Source: Psychrobacter immobilis (GTDB lineage: Bacteria > Pseudomonadota > Gammaproteobacteria > Pseudomonadales > Moraxellaceae). From it: DNA of 64,000 nt. A model generated the notes under the pieces. That model saw only the letters and a list, made by a program, of their open reading frames with translations, did not search any database and was not told the origin of the DNA. The translations under genes and the position numbers were made by a program. Positions 1 through 9,003 of this stretch are shown in pieces. Positions within the stretch are counted from its first letter, which is position 1. The number at the start of each line of letters is the position of its first letter. Location: positions 248,001 through 312,000 of the forward strand of contig NZ_CAJGZJ010000001.1 of NCBI RefSeq assembly GCF_904846225.1. The letters are read 5' to 3'.

Positions 1-885
1 TTTTAGCGTGATGTTGTACTCTTCTAAGTGCTTGATAAAATTGGTCGATAAGTCGCTACCATTGGTTAAAGGCACAGAGATTAAATTCTCGATATCCTGT
101 GTGTCTTTGACTTGACCACCGATACGATCAGCGACCATGGTCACTTTTAGACCTTTACGAGCGGTATAAATAGCCGCCGCGACTCCTGCAGGGCCAGCAC
201 CAATGATGGTCACATCTTGTTGCTCTAACTGCTCAGTATCTTCTTCGCTGGCATCATTTAACAAGTCAGGATATTGATCTTGTAGCTTTTCGATCAACTT
301 GGCTGTGTCAATTTTACCATTCGCAAAAGGTTTCCCGTTCAAAAATACCGCTGGGACACCTTGGATATTATTGGCATCAACTTGTTCTTGGAACAAGGCA
401 CCATCGATCATCTCATTACTGACGCCGTCATTTAGCAGCGCAAATTGGTTCAACGCTTGTACTACTTCAGGGCAGCTGTGGCAAGACAGTGACACATAAG
501 TCTGAAACTGTAGCGGCTTATTAAAACGCTTCACCAGCTTTTGAACGCCTTCGTCCAGCTTCAAGGTGTGGCCACCCGCTTGCAAAATTGCCAAAATCAA
601 TGAGGTAAACTCGTGCCCACCTGGAATACCACTAAAAACGATACCAGTATCGGTCAAAGCACCATCAATATGACTGCGAACCGCAAAGCTGATCGGGCTT
701 GGCAAGCTGTTTTCAGTGGCTGTGCTATCAAAATTAATTTTATCAGTCGTACCCGCGATTTTACTCAAAAAATCGATCAATTCGGCGCGCTTGCTATGTT
801 CACCACTACCCAATACAAAGGTAATAGGACGGGTCATATTTTCGCTATAGGTTTTTACCGCATCTAATAAACTTTGATCTATCAT
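1..885 (-). CDS. ahpF: Alkyl hydroperoxide reductase subunit F (C-terminal part cut by window edge)
   Basis: Reading the minus strand from the ATG at 885 gives an open frame of 295 codons that runs off the left edge. It starts MIDQSLLDAVKTYSEN. The N-terminal thioredoxin-like region carries the redox motif CHSCP near residue 135, then the FAD-binding motif GAGPAGVAAAIYTARKG near residue 225. This is the AhpF layout: an N-terminal disulfide domain passes electrons from the NADH/FAD domain to AhpC. The C-terminal CxxC and NAD-binding part lie outside the window. AhpF regenerates reduced AhpC in the cytoplasm. ahpC lies about 1.1 kb away on the same strand, separated by a ydcH-like gene and a MITE, so the two are probably not one transcript. 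The upstream 490 bp would hold its own promoter. Identification is confident; only the end is missing. Confidence 0.95.
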   Translation of the reverse strand, partial: MIDQSLLDAVKTYSENMTRPITFVLGSGEHSKRAELIDFLSKIAGTTDKINFDSTATENSLPSPISFAVRSHIDGALTDTGIVFSGIPGGHEFTSLILAILQAGGHTLKLDEGVQKLVKRFNKPLQFQTYVSLSCHSCPEVVQALNQFALLNDGVSNEMIDGALFQEQVDANNIQGVPAVFLNGKPFANGKIDTAKLIEKLQDQYPDLLNDASEEDTEQLEQQDVTIIGAGPAGVAAAIYTARKGLKVTMVADRIGGQVKDTQDIENLISVPLTNGSDLSTNFIKHLEEYNITLK

Positions 886-1374
886 GTTTGTTCCTCATTA
901 TTATTCAATATGTAACGGCAACTAAGCGATTGCACGTTTAAAGATGGAAAATTTGGAGTCAGTAATATTGTTTAAAATGTTATTTGAATAAGGCTTATGC
1001 CTTTTGATGTCCCTATTATCATAGGTTTGATAGATTTGAGCAAGCTGAGAAACTCAAACCTTATGTTTTATAAAATAAATCATTAATTGATTTTTATTAT
1101 TAAATTTAAACTTATAAGAAGATTATTATCATAGTATCGAGATGATTTTTTCGCTACAATCAAATAAGACCAATAGGAATAATTCCTGTTTGCCTAGCAG
1201 AAGATTGGCTTTTATGCGTCATTATCAAAGCCAATCTCTGCTTATAGTAAGCCTTATCACTATTGAGCGTAATAGCGGTTTGGTTCAATAATAATCAAGT
1301 CTCACAATCATAAATCTTAACGACAATGCGCCGATGCTGATCGCAAGCTTGCGCTTCATAACAAGGATGACCAG
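886..1374. promoter_or_regulatory. ahpF upstream region with a weak OxyR-like motif
   Basis: This is a non-coding stretch between ahpF (leftward) and the ydcH-like gene (rightward). At 1013-1033 there are CTAT and ATAG tetranucleotides around ATAGGTTTGATAG, which resembles OxyR half-sites but does not match the full four-tetrad spacing. It lies about 130 bp upstream of the ahpF start. The rest is AT-rich with no open frame I would call a gene. Confidence 0.25.
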
Positions 1375-1623
1375 ATGAGAAAGACTGATACAAGGCTAGA
1401 TAACAAAGAGATTATTGCCGAACTTAAGCAAAAAGACAGTCATTTTGCGAGTATTTTTGATGAACATACTCAGCTCGATGAAAAAATCAATTATCTTGAA
1501 AAAGATTTGATTAAACATGCTAGCCGTGATGATGAAATAGAACAAATGAAGCGTCGAAAACTGCATCTTAAAGATGAGATTTATAAGATAATTGATAAAA
1601 ACAAAATTCAATCTCACGCTTAA
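1375..1623 (+). CDS. YdcH-like DUF465 small coiled-coil protein
   Basis: This is an 82-residue, highly charged helical protein. Its pattern (HxxLDxxIxxLE, then KRRKLHLKDEIYKII) is typical of the YdcH/DUF465 family. The segment HTQLDEKINYLEKDL and the C-terminal KRRKLHLKDEIY match the family core. The family usually has 70-90 residues, so this is full length. No biochemical role is established for the family. An AAGGAT Shine-Dalgarno lies about 8 nt before the ATG. The gene is alone on the plus strand, with a MITE starting 17 bp after its stop. Confidence 0.8.
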   Translation: MRKTDTRLDNKEIIAELKQKDSHFASIFDEHTQLDEKINYLEKDLIKHASRDDEIEQMKRRKLHLKDEIYKIIDKNKIQSHA

Positions 1624-1640
1624 TGCTTCATTTATTACTA

Positions 1641-1809
1641 GGGCGTGTCCTCATTTTAAAAATGGTCATAAAAATGAGATAAATTGCCGTCAAACGAGGA
1701 AAATAGCGCAAATAATATCGGGATATTAATCAGCTATTTAACGATGTTTGGCAAAATTTAGCCATTTTTAGCCCATTTAGATATTATCGTTTGAATTGAG
1801 GATATGCCC
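1641..1809. mobile_element. MITE copy 1 (GGGCGTGTC family)
   Basis: This non-coding element of about 169 bp has imperfect terminal inverted repeats (GGGCGTGTCCTCA at the left, the complement of GGGCATATCCTCA at the right). It is flanked by TA on both sides (1639-1640 and 1810-1811). It differs at only about ten positions from the inverted copy at 17584-17752 and is related to 29401-29570. It has no coding capacity. The ends resemble IS5-group (IS427-like) termini, so a transposase supplied elsewhere could have moved it; that part is inference. Confidence 0.8.
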
Positions 1810-1849
1810 TAATAGACATAACTAACAGCACTGATTAAAAAATGATATA

Positions 1850-1886
1850 AAAAGACCCCATCAACTTAGGCTGATGGGGTCTTTAT
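1850..1886. terminator. Bidirectional rho-independent terminator downstream of ahpC
   Basis: The stem AAAGACCCCATCA/TGATGGGGTCTTT encloses a short loop and is flanked by A and T runs on both sides. It lies 80 bp past the ahpC stop on the minus strand and can also stop rightward transcripts leaving the MITE. Confidence 0.85.
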
Positions 1887-1966
1887 TTTTAGCGACAATC
1901 TAACTTACTGTATTACAAATAACCTATAAGTCGTTAGATTGCTAAGCAGATTCATGAATCAACGGC

Positions 1967-2533
1967 TTAGATTTTGCCAACAAGGTCAAGACTTGGCTTT
2001 AATGTATCGCCGCCTTGTTCCCAAGCTGCTGGGCAAACTTCACCATCGTTTTCACGAACGTATTGGGCTGCTTTTACTTTACGTAGCATGTCTTTCGCAC
2101 TACGGCCAATACCGCCAGCATGAATCTCAGCAACTTGAATCAAGCCATCTGGATCTACTAAGAATGTACCGCGCTCAGCCAAACCAGCTTCTTCAATCAT
2201 GACGTTGAAGCCACGAGTAAGTTTACCAGTAGGATCGCCGATCATTGGGTAGTTTACTTTGCCGATAGCGTCTGAAGAGTCATGCCATGCTTTGTGCGTG
2301 AAATGTGTGTCAGTTGATACTGAGTAAACTTCTACGCCCAAACCTTGTAGCTCTTCATAATGGTTTGCCATGTCTTCAAGCTCAGTTGGGCAAACAAAAG
2401 TAAAATCAGCTGGATAGAATAAGAAAATCGCCCAGTTGCCTTTTACGTCTTCTGATGTGATGGTTTTGAACTCACCGTTTACATACGCATCTGCTGAAAA
2501 TTCTGGGATTTCTTGATTGATAATAGACGCCAT
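1967..2533 (-). CDS. ahpC: Alkyl hydroperoxide reductase subunit C (2-Cys peroxiredoxin)
   Basis: This is a 188-residue typical AhpC. The peroxidatic cysteine lies in [12 protein letters not shown] near residue 49, and the resolving cysteine in [10 protein letters not shown] near residue 168. It reduces hydrogen peroxide and organic hydroperoxides in the cytoplasm and is re-reduced by AhpF. Family length and both cysteine motifs are intact. The start is supported by an AAAGGAG Shine-Dalgarno 7-8 nt upstream of the ATG. It is divergent from oxyR across 341 bp, the usual setting for OxyR-controlled ahpC. A strong terminator follows the gene. Confidence 0.97.
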   Translation of the reverse strand: MASIINQEIPEFSADAYVNGEFKTITSEDVKGNWAIFLFYPADFTFVCPTELEDMANHYEELQGLGVEVYSVSTDTHFTHKAWHDSSDAIGKVNYPMIGDPTGKLTRGFNVMIEEAGLAERGTFLVDPDGLIQVAEIHAGGIGRSAKDMLRKVKAAQYVRENDGEVCPAAWEQGGDTLKPSLDLVGKI

Positions 2534-2874
2534 GATTGGCTCCTTTATAGTTAAGTTGATTGAAACTTTATTTATATATTTATCTTAATTATGACCTTTA
2601 GCATTAATTATGCCTTTAGCCTTAATTAGACCTTTAGTACTTTGGCCTACTCGACAAACTATACGCGAATTCTATGGTTAATCCAGTTAAAAGTTTTTAA
2701 TGTGATGTTTTGTTTTATTAAACTTGTTAAACTATTATCTCTACTTTTTATCATCAATAACCGATGCGTCAGTGACTATCTATTAGAAACCTCGCTATTA
2801 AGTCGTATTGAATAATTACATCAAACGAAGCAGCATAAAAATTTGCGTTAAAAGCCCATTAACAGAGAGATCTT
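2534..2874. promoter_or_regulatory. Divergent ahpC-oxyR promoter region
   Basis: This is a 341-bp AT-rich spacer between two divergent peroxide-response genes. CTAT tetranucleotides occur near 2777-2803 (in CTATCTATTAG and CGCTATTA), as expected around OxyR sites. I cannot assemble an unambiguous full operator by eye. No small open frame is convincing. Confidence 0.35.
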
Positions 2875-3783
2875 ATGATTACTTTACGTCAGCTTGAGTT
2901 TGCCTTAGCCGTTGCCAAACACCGTCATTTTAAACGTGCGGCAGAAGATTGTAATATCTCTCAGTCTGCGCTGAGCTTGGGTATCGCAGAGCTAGAAAAG
3001 CAACTGGATACTCAGATTTTTGAACGTAACAACAAGCAAGTTTTGATCACCCCTATTGGTGAGGACATTTTAACGCGGGCGCAGCGGGTATTTTCTGAAG
3101 TGAACGATTTGACCACGCGCGCGCACAGCCATCAATCACCACTTGCTTATCCGATGACGGTTGGCATTATTCCCACGATTGCCCCGTACTTACTGCCTAA
3201 AGTATTGCCTGCCCTACGAGAGCACTATCCGGAGTTTCGTATGAGCATCGTTGAGCAGCAAACGGAGCGCTTGCTCGAACAAGTTCGTTACGGTCATATT
3301 GACACGGCTATCATTGCGCTACCTTATCCAGTAGATGGATTGCATAGTTTTGAGTTTTGGAGTGAGGATTTCTTTGCCGTTTTTCCAAAAAACGATGTAC
3401 ATGCCAATCTTGAAACCATTAACGCTGATGAGTTGGCCACTGCCAATCTCATGTTATTGGGTGAAGGCCATTGCTTGACTGACCAAACGCTGTCTGTCTG
3501 TCATTTTGACCGTGCACAAATGAAATCCAGTTTTTCTGATGCCAGCTTGAACACGCTTATCCAGATGGCACTTGCCAACATGGGTACGACATTAGTGCCT
3601 GAGATGGCGTTGAATCAATTACATTTGCAAAATCAAAATGCGGTCGCGGTACCACTGGCGGAACAAGGGCCACATCGTCATATCGCCTTTGTCACCCGTC
3701 TAAATTATGCCCGTGTCGATGATGTCAATTTACTCGGTAAGGTATTTAAACAAGCTTTTGAAGAGGCGGCTGACAACAGCTGA
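2875..3783 (+). CDS. oxyR: Hydrogen peroxide-sensing LysR-type regulator OxyR
   Basis: This 302-residue LysR-family regulator begins MITLRQLEFALAVAKHRHFKRAAEDC, a winged helix-turn-helix of the LysR type. The redox pair is visible as GEGHCLTDQTLSVC near residues 200-210. It matches the sensing cysteines of OxyR, whose disulfide activates DNA binding. Length equals the family norm. It is divergent from ahpC, its classical target, and ahpF lies nearby, so this looks like a local peroxide regulon. An AGAGAGA purine run precedes the ATG. Confidence 0.95.
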   Translation: MITLRQLEFALAVAKHRHFKRAAEDCNISQSALSLGIAELEKQLDTQIFERNNKQVLITPIGEDILTRAQRVFSEVNDLTTRAHSHQSPLAYPMTVGIIPTIAPYLLPKVLPALREHYPEFRMSIVEQQTERLLEQVRYGHIDTAIIALPYPVDGLHSFEFWSEDFFAVFPKNDVHANLETINADELATANLMLLGEGHCLTDQTLSVCHFDRAQMKSSFSDASLNTLIQMALANMGTTLVPEMALNQLHLQNQNAVAVPLAEQGPHRHIAFVTRLNYARVDDVNLLGKVFKQAFEEAADNS

Positions 3784-3851
3784 TTTGAAGGTTCATTTGA
3801 AAGTTAAAAATTATGATGAGCGGTAAGTGTTTTTAAAAAGGCAGGATAAAT

Positions 3852-4523
3852 ATGGACGAGCTTTCGCAAATAAATACTGAGCTAGGCAATCGTTTTGCAC
3901 GGTATTTATTTGCTATTAACTCTGATGTCACGCCAGCAAAAGCAAAAACGCTTTGGCTGGATGTCGCTGCTCGTTACAACGACACTCAGCGCGCTTATCA
4001 TAGCTTAGATCACATTCAGCAGTTATTTGCCCAGTTCGACCAGATTATGGCATATCTTTACGAGCCACATCTTATCGCTTTAGCGCTATATTATCATGAT
4101 GTCATATATGATCCGATGCGCTCAGACAATGAGCTAAAAAGCGCAGAGTATATGGTGGATAAATTAAAGTGCTATCTGAGCGATGACCAACGTCACACTG
4201 TCTACGCGCTTATCATAATGACAGCCACTCATCAACTTGATGGGTTGACAGACAGCGATAAATGCAGCGATGCGGCGTATTTATTGGATATGGACTTAAG
4301 TATTTTAGGTACGCCTTGGCCTCAGTATGAACGCTATGCACAAGCCGTGCGCCAAGAGTATGCCCATGTTTCAGACATAGATTACCGAGTCGGACGAATA
4401 GCTGTATTAAAAAAGCTACTAACGCACCCAAAAATATATCTGACTCAATACTACTATAAACGGTTAGAACGACAGGCTCGAGAAAATATGGCGCATGAGA
4501 TTACTCTTTTACGCGCATCTTAA
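3852..4523 (+). CDS. HD-superfamily metal-dependent phosphohydrolase
   Basis: This 223-residue protein of the predicted metal-dependent HD phosphohydrolase type has the HD pair in ALYYHDVIYDP near residue 80. YHSLDHI near residue 53 gives another likely metal ligand. Such proteins are annotated as hydrolases acting on phosphate esters, but the substrate is unknown. A CAGGA ribosome site precedes the ATG. Its 3' end overlaps the convergent methyltransferase gene by 23 bp (4501-4523), so the two transcripts are antisense at their ends. Confidence 0.8.
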   Translation: MDELSQINTELGNRFARYLFAINSDVTPAKAKTLWLDVAARYNDTQRAYHSLDHIQQLFAQFDQIMAYLYEPHLIALALYYHDVIYDPMRSDNELKSAEYMVDKLKCYLSDDQRHTVYALIIMTATHQLDGLTDSDKCSDAAYLLDMDLSILGTPWPQYERYAQAVRQEYAHVSDIDYRVGRIAVLKKLLTHPKIYLTQYYYKRLERQARENMAHEITLLRAS

Positions 4524-5106
4524 TAAACAACTCACTGCCCTGCCGTGCTGGATGTGAGTTATAACTAGGCTCCATGATTTCGATATCAAAATTGGTCTCA
4601 AAACGCTGCTGATATTCATCTTTTGTCCCACCAAACGGTGGTTCATCTCGACCAAAATCTTTATCAAATAGCAAGCCAATGAGTTTGCCTTTAGGCTTAA
4701 TCAACGCCGCCATCTGCTTAACATACTCATCACGGCGTGACGGATTTATCGCACAAAAAAACGTCTGTTCAAGTACCCAATCAAACTGGTATTGCTCAAG
4801 TGATAAACTAAAAAAATCAGCGCAAATTAAATGCGTAGAGGGAAAATCTGGATAACGCTCAGTAAAAGCCTCAATCGGCGCAAGTGCAAAATCAACCAAC
4901 GTCACATTGGTAAACCCTTGCTCATGTAAGTAGCCGACTTCATAAGCATTACCAGCACCCGGTACTAAAATGGCCTGATCTTTAGCCGACTCAGGTAGTT
5001 GGTCGATATAGGCTTTGAGTGGTGGCGACACCGCACCCATATCCCAACCGATACTGTCTTGTTCATAACGCTGCTGCCAAAATTCGGCTTGATTGACTTG
5101 TTCCAT
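4501..5106 (-). CDS. TPMT-family SAM-dependent thiol methyltransferase
   Basis: This 201-residue methyltransferase carries the TPMT signature near the N-terminus: FWQQRYEQDSIGWDMG followed by SPPL. The SAM-binding glycine motif is ILVPGAGNAYEVGYL near residue 48. The acidic residue LVDFA near 73 contacts SAM. Bacterial relatives methylate thiols, selenium or tellurium compounds, but the substrate cannot be read from sequence. An AAGGAT ribosome site lies 7 nt before the ATG. It is convergent with and overlaps the HD gene. Confidence 0.85.
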   Translation of the reverse strand: MEQVNQAEFWQQRYEQDSIGWDMGAVSPPLKAYIDQLPESAKDQAILVPGAGNAYEVGYLHEQGFTNVTLVDFALAPIEAFTERYPDFPSTHLICADFFSLSLEQYQFDWVLEQTFFCAINPSRRDEYVKQMAALIKPKGKLIGLLFDKDFGRDEPPFGGTKDEYQQRFETNFDIEIMEPSYNSHPARQGSELFIKMRVKE

Positions 5107-5214
5107 ATGACATCCTTGTCTATCTAACTGTATTATCGAAATAACATCGTGTGTATTGTCACGACGTATCTTATCAGGCTTACTGAAATTTTTTATATTG
5201 TTTACGTGAGAATT

Positions 5215-5880
5215 CTAATCAAGCTGACCTGTTTTGCCCGCCAGCATATTATGCCAGCGCTGATAGTCTGGCATCGCTGTCGCTACCGTTTGCCAAAAAG
5301 CAGGACTGTGATTGGCATGATGCAAATGACACAGCTCATGGACAATGACGTATTCGGTGCATTCAATCGGATAAGCGGGCAGATAAACAGACAACCAAAT
5401 TCGGCGTGCACGAGTATTGCAACTGCCCCAGCGCGTGTGCATTTTTTTTAGGCGTATCTCATTGGCTGTCGCCCCAACCACTGGCTGCCACTTTGCAAAT
5501 AATGAGGGCGTTACCTCATCAAGTTGCTGCCGATAATAAGTTATTTTTTCATCAAAATTTAAAGTAAACGATTGAGTGATACCCCACAAGCTAACGGAAC
5601 GGTCTGCGGTTGAATCTTCAGGTTTTGGGGTTTGTTTGCGGTGGTGACGCGCCAACACTTGCGGATGGTTATCTATCGCCCATGACACGCGCTTATCGAC
5701 AGCTTGGGCAATTTGGCTAGCGCTGATAGACATCGGTACAGAAACCATGAGCGCATAAGGCTTTAGGCGAAAATTGATATTTTTGACGCGCTTTTTGGTC
5801 ACATGTAGTTCAATACCCGCTTGTGCCAGCTGATGTCTTGCCATATCTGATACTAACGACTTACTCTGTTGCGGCATCAT
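5215..5880 (-). CDS. YgjP-like metallopeptidase (M48/DUF45)
   Basis: This 221-residue protein has the zinc-metallopeptidase signature HELCHLHHANHSPAFW near residues 182-197. The HExxH pair plus a downstream His are the family ligands, and KMHTRWGSC precedes them as in YgjP/DUF45 proteins. No signal peptide is seen, so it is probably cytoplasmic. Physiological substrates are unknown for the family. Two adjacent ATGs (5880 and 5877) follow a GGGAG ribosome site. The gene lies 19 bp beyond the end of the DUF1513 locus but its start points away from it, so they share strand without an obvious functional link. Confidence 0.88.
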   Translation of the reverse strand: MMPQQSKSLVSDMARHQLAQAGIELHVTKKRVKNINFRLKPYALMVSVPMSISASQIAQAVDKRVSWAIDNHPQVLARHHRKQTPKPEDSTADRSVSLWGITQSFTLNFDEKITYYRQQLDEVTPSLFAKWQPVVGATANEIRLKKMHTRWGSCNTRARRIWLSVYLPAYPIECTEYVIVHELCHLHHANHSPAFWQTVATAMPDYQRWHNMLAGKTGQLD

Positions 5881-5899
5881 GACTTCTCCCTTATACCGC

Positions 5900-7591
5900 T
5901 TATGCTAAAACTGCCTGTAAATGGTTGTCAAAGGACATGTTATGTAATTGACTGTCTTGCACAATGGCGTAGCTTTTGTCCTTCAAATCTAGCTCCCTGG
6001 AATCTAGCTCCCTGGAATCTAACTCCCTTGAATCTAACTCCGCTAAATCTGTCGTTTCTGAGCCAATCCCTTTCAAACCCATTTTTTCTACTGATATATG
6101 ATTGACTTGCAATCTCGTTAGCTGCCCCAGTCCATCGCTGACGATAAAACCTGATATTCTATCCTTGCGTGCAGTACAAGAAGCTACCTGACTAGAGACC
6201 TGACTGGATAGTGATAAAGAAACGCCCGCACAATCTGGCAAACGCACCTCATCAATCAGCATACGCGTATTCAAATCATAAATAGCCGCACAGTCGCCAA
6301 TCGGTGTGGCTACACACAATAGATTATGCTCACTATCAACCGCGACACTCGCAATGTATTGGTGGAAGCGTTGCCATTGATTGCCGGGCATAATCAATGG
6401 TTTAAAGTCAAAATCACCGCGATTATGGGTCAATACTAACGGCACATTGATATGCTTTTCGCCTTGGAATTGAATGCCAATCATGACAGTACCATCGTCA
6501 TGTATGGCCAAATGACGCACACTCATCTGATTGTGTTCAGGGATGATTTGCTCAAGCAGCGTCCCGTCATGACGGTTAAGATAAGCTAACGATGGGCGCA
6601 TGGTATCTAGATTCAGCTCCTCGCGAGAGGCTTGTTCGGTTTTGATACCGCCGTTAGCGATGATCAACGTCTCGCCATCTGGATGCATAATTAGCTCATG
6701 CGGCCCAATACCTTGTGAGTCAAACTCGGTTATTTTTTGATAATTATGAAGAGCATCATAAATACCAATTTTACCCGTTAAGTTTATCGTATCATTCTCA
6801 GTGACGTATAGCTTTGAGCCATCGAGGCTGTAGCAAGCATGCCCATAAAAATGGCGATTATCGGCTGCTGTAATAGCAAATTGTACTTGTCCTGTCGCCG
6901 TATCTAATACCCAAAAACTTTCACTGGGGCGACGACCCATTACCACGACATGGCGATAACCGTTATTATTAAGTGCATTGTCAGTTTTGGCTATTGGGTT
7001 TTTAGTATCGGCTATTGGCTGAACAACGATATCGTGGACACGCTCAGGCATGGTCGTTTGCCAAACGATCTGTCGGTCTGTGTCAATGCCGACCACTCCA
7101 AAACCATTTTCATTATGACTATCATGGTCATTGGTCAACGAGATGTCTTTTGGCATCGACGCTACGCCACTGACCCAGCATACTGAGCGCGCCAGCATAG
7201 TGGTGCTATGCATTGCCGTAAAATCCGCTGCGGTATTTTTACTATAATCGTTTTTATTCTCGATAGGATCATGATAAGCCTGTTGCCACGCCGCAGACGC
7301 TTGCTGATAAGCATAGCAAAAACGCGCTAGCTGCGGTTTGGGCGACGATTGCAATACCTGTAGCTGAGAACGCACACCCATCACATAATCTTGCAACCTT
7401 GCCTCAGGCTGATGTCGTTTGCGATGGTGATGATGCAAACCGATCAGTGTCGCCGTACCCAAAACGCTACCAAACAGGGTCAAAGCCGACGCCACCAGAA
7501 GCTCATGATTTGAGTGCTTGTCTGCTGGTGTAGACGATGCGCTATTATTTTTAGCTATTGTGGCGGCTGTACGGGCGTCTGTGGTTTGCAT
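5900..7591 (-). CDS. DUF1513 beta-propeller protein of an iron-linked locus
   Basis: This 563-residue protein has a hydrophobic segment near residues 30-52 followed by a His-rich turn (HHHHRKRH). A long region of short beta repeats follows, with family-like blocks such as GIGPHELIMHPDGETLIIANGG and RHLAIHDDGTVMIG. This is the DUF1513 (YncE-like propeller) family, usually found beside imelysins and a di-haem oxidoreductase. Exported localisation is inferred from the N-terminal membrane segment; no clear twin-arginine motif is seen. The start lies 3 nt after the imelysin stop, so they are translationally coupled. The C-terminal tail contains ELDSR repeated in tandem, encoded by 15-bp DNA repeats. 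No enzymatic role is known. Confidence 0.85.
   Translation of the reverse strand: MQTTDARTAATIAKNNSASSTPADKHSNHELLVASALTLFGSVLGTATLIGLHHHHRKRHQPEARLQDYVMGVRSQLQVLQSSPKPQLARFCYAYQQASAAWQQAYHDPIENKNDYSKNTAADFTAMHSTTMLARSVCWVSGVASMPKDISLTNDHDSHNENGFGVVGIDTDRQIVWQTTMPERVHDIVVQPIADTKNPIAKTDNALNNNGYRHVVVMGRRPSESFWVLDTATGQVQFAITAADNRHFYGHACYSLDGSKLYVTENDTINLTGKIGIYDALHNYQKITEFDSQGIGPHELIMHPDGETLIIANGGIKTEQASREELNLDTMRPSLAYLNRHDGTLLEQIIPEHNQMSVRHLAIHDDGTVMIGIQFQGEKHINVPLVLTHNRGDFDFKPLIMPGNQWQRFHQYIASVAVDSEHNLLCVATPIGDCAAIYDLNTRMLIDEVRLPDCAGVSLSLSSQVSSQVASCTARKDRISGFIVSDGLGQLTRLQVNHISVEKMGLKGIGSETTDLAELDSRELDSRELDSRELDLKDKSYAIVQDSQLHNMSFDNHLQAVLA
5987..6044. repeat. 15-bp tandem repeat coding for ELDSR
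   Basis: About four near-identical units of CTAGCTCCCTGGAAT lie within the 3' part of the DUF1513 gene and encode repeated ELDSR. The unit is a multiple of three, so copy-number change keeps the frame. Confidence 0.85.
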
Positions 7592-7594
7592 GAC

Positions 7595-8746
7595 TTAATC
7601 GCCATCGTTGCTGTTAAAGCCAACACGGACACCAAGTGTCGGAATCAACTGGCGTTTCATCAGGCGAGTAATGGTCGTAAAATGATCAAACAATTCTTGC
7701 TGTTTGGCTTTATCAGCGGTCGCTAAATCTTCTGGCATTTGCGCCAATAGCGTGGTGGTATCCGCAAGCTCGCTTGATAGGCTATCAGCGATGGCGTTTT
7801 CGTTATTGCTACCAAGAATGGCAATCAATACAGGGTCAGTCAGCGTTTTATTGAGGGTCGCCAGCTTAGCATTGATAATAGCGCGGCTTTGTCCAGCGGT
7901 AGCGGCTGGCAGATGACCTTTGGCTTTGCCTACGAGCCCTAATGGTTCAGCAATGGCGTTAGTCTTCATCGTCTCAAGCAATGAGAGTAGAGAATTAAAC
8001 CACTGATTTAACCCTTGATCGCTATCAGCTGTTTTATCAATGGCTAATAAAGTCGTGGCGTTCTCCTGCCAGTTACTTTCGATAGCTTTTAAGCGCGTGC
8101 TTAGTGCGGCGCTAGCGCTAACCATGTAAGCACATTGAGCAGCATTCAAGCTGTCATTGACAAATAACGCCTCTTCCAGCCCTGGTACGCCTTGTACAAT
8201 GGCACTTTCATCAGCCAACTGCTCTGCGGTCAATGAGGGATTGGCAGCGATTAACTCTGCGACGCCACTGTGCACCAGTCCACGCTCATCAGGATAATAA
8301 TTAATATATAAATTACTCATACTAGCAGTCGCGGGACCGAAGTTGATCATCTCAGCACTTGCCCACGCTTGCGCCAATACCAGCCACTGAGCACGCAACG
8401 CTTGTAACTCATCACCACTGACAGGCGCTTGCTGACAATGCTTCTGCGCCAAATCATGTAACAAATCACTTTGCTTTACGGCATCGGCATACGCGGGAAT
8501 GACAATGTCTTTTGCCACATGAGTCAGATACGTTTTTTCGGTATCAGCGCTGATATCTATGGCGACAATCTGTTCGGCACTAGCACTATCGGTAGCGGCT
8601 GTACTGTTTGAGGCAGCGCTATCTGGCGCGATGGCTTGGCTGTCCACCTCTGCGGCTTTATTTTCGTCGGCAGGCTTGACACAACTGATGAGCAATCCAG
8701 CACTGAGTGCCGATAAGGCCATCGCTAATGCATGGTTTATTTTCAT
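7595..8746 (-). CDS. Imelysin-family lipoprotein lacking the GxHxxE motif
   Basis: This 383-residue predicted lipoprotein has a signal sequence with the lipobox LLISC near residue 22. The mature part matches imelysin/insulin-cleaving-peptidase-like (M75) iron-associated proteins: helical, Ala-rich, with WNxxL-type helices and a C-terminal GVRVGFNSNDGD typical of the second imelysin in such loci. Where imelysins usually have GxHxxE, this one reads GVPGLEEALF, so the metal-binding His is absent. It sits between the di-haem oxidoreductase and the DUF1513 gene on the same strand. A role in periplasmic iron or haem handling is inferred from context. The upstream ribosome site is weak (CGAGAAA). 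Confidence 0.82.
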   Translation of the reverse strand: MKINHALAMALSALSAGLLISCVKPADENKAAEVDSQAIAPDSAASNSTAATDSASAEQIVAIDISADTEKTYLTHVAKDIVIPAYADAVKQSDLLHDLAQKHCQQAPVSGDELQALRAQWLVLAQAWASAEMINFGPATASMSNLYINYYPDERGLVHSGVAELIAANPSLTAEQLADESAIVQGVPGLEEALFVNDSLNAAQCAYMVSASAALSTRLKAIESNWQENATTLLAIDKTADSDQGLNQWFNSLLSLLETMKTNAIAEPLGLVGKAKGHLPAATAGQSRAIINAKLATLNKTLTDPVLIAILGSNNENAIADSLSSELADTTTLLAQMPEDLATADKAKQQELFDHFTTITRLMKRQLIPTLGVRVGFNSNDGD

Positions 8747-8870
8747 AAATTTCTCGGTAATGGGCTAAGTAATTTTTAAATTATTCTATCTGGCACTTGA
8801 TTGCTTATCACTTGATAAGGTGGATAAACTTATCAACATCTCTTGCTTAAACCGCTACTTTGTAACTCAT

Positions 8871-8982
8871 AATATCAGTCATTTCTAATACAAGTCATTT
8901 TCAATACGAATCACTTTTAATATCAGTCATTTCCAATATCAGTCACTTTTAATATAAATCATTTCCAATATAAGTCACTGGG
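8871..8982. repeat. 16-bp tandem repeat, seven units, upstream of imelysin 2
   Basis: Seven consecutive 16-bp units of the form AATATCAGTCATTTCC run from 8871 to 8982 with scattered substitutions. They fill most of the 257-bp gap between the oxidoreductase stop and the second imelysin start and would lie in that transcript's leader. Confidence 0.9.
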
Positions 8983-9003
8983 AATCAATCCATCATCTCA
9001 TCC

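Noticed and set aside
613-867. Plus-strand open frame of 84 codons
   Set aside because: It lies opposite ahpF, whose conserved motifs show that the minus strand is coding.
5149-5214. Small gene between the methyltransferase and the YgjP-like gene
   Set aside because: The available plus-strand frame continues antisense through the metallopeptidase gene and has no ribosome site.
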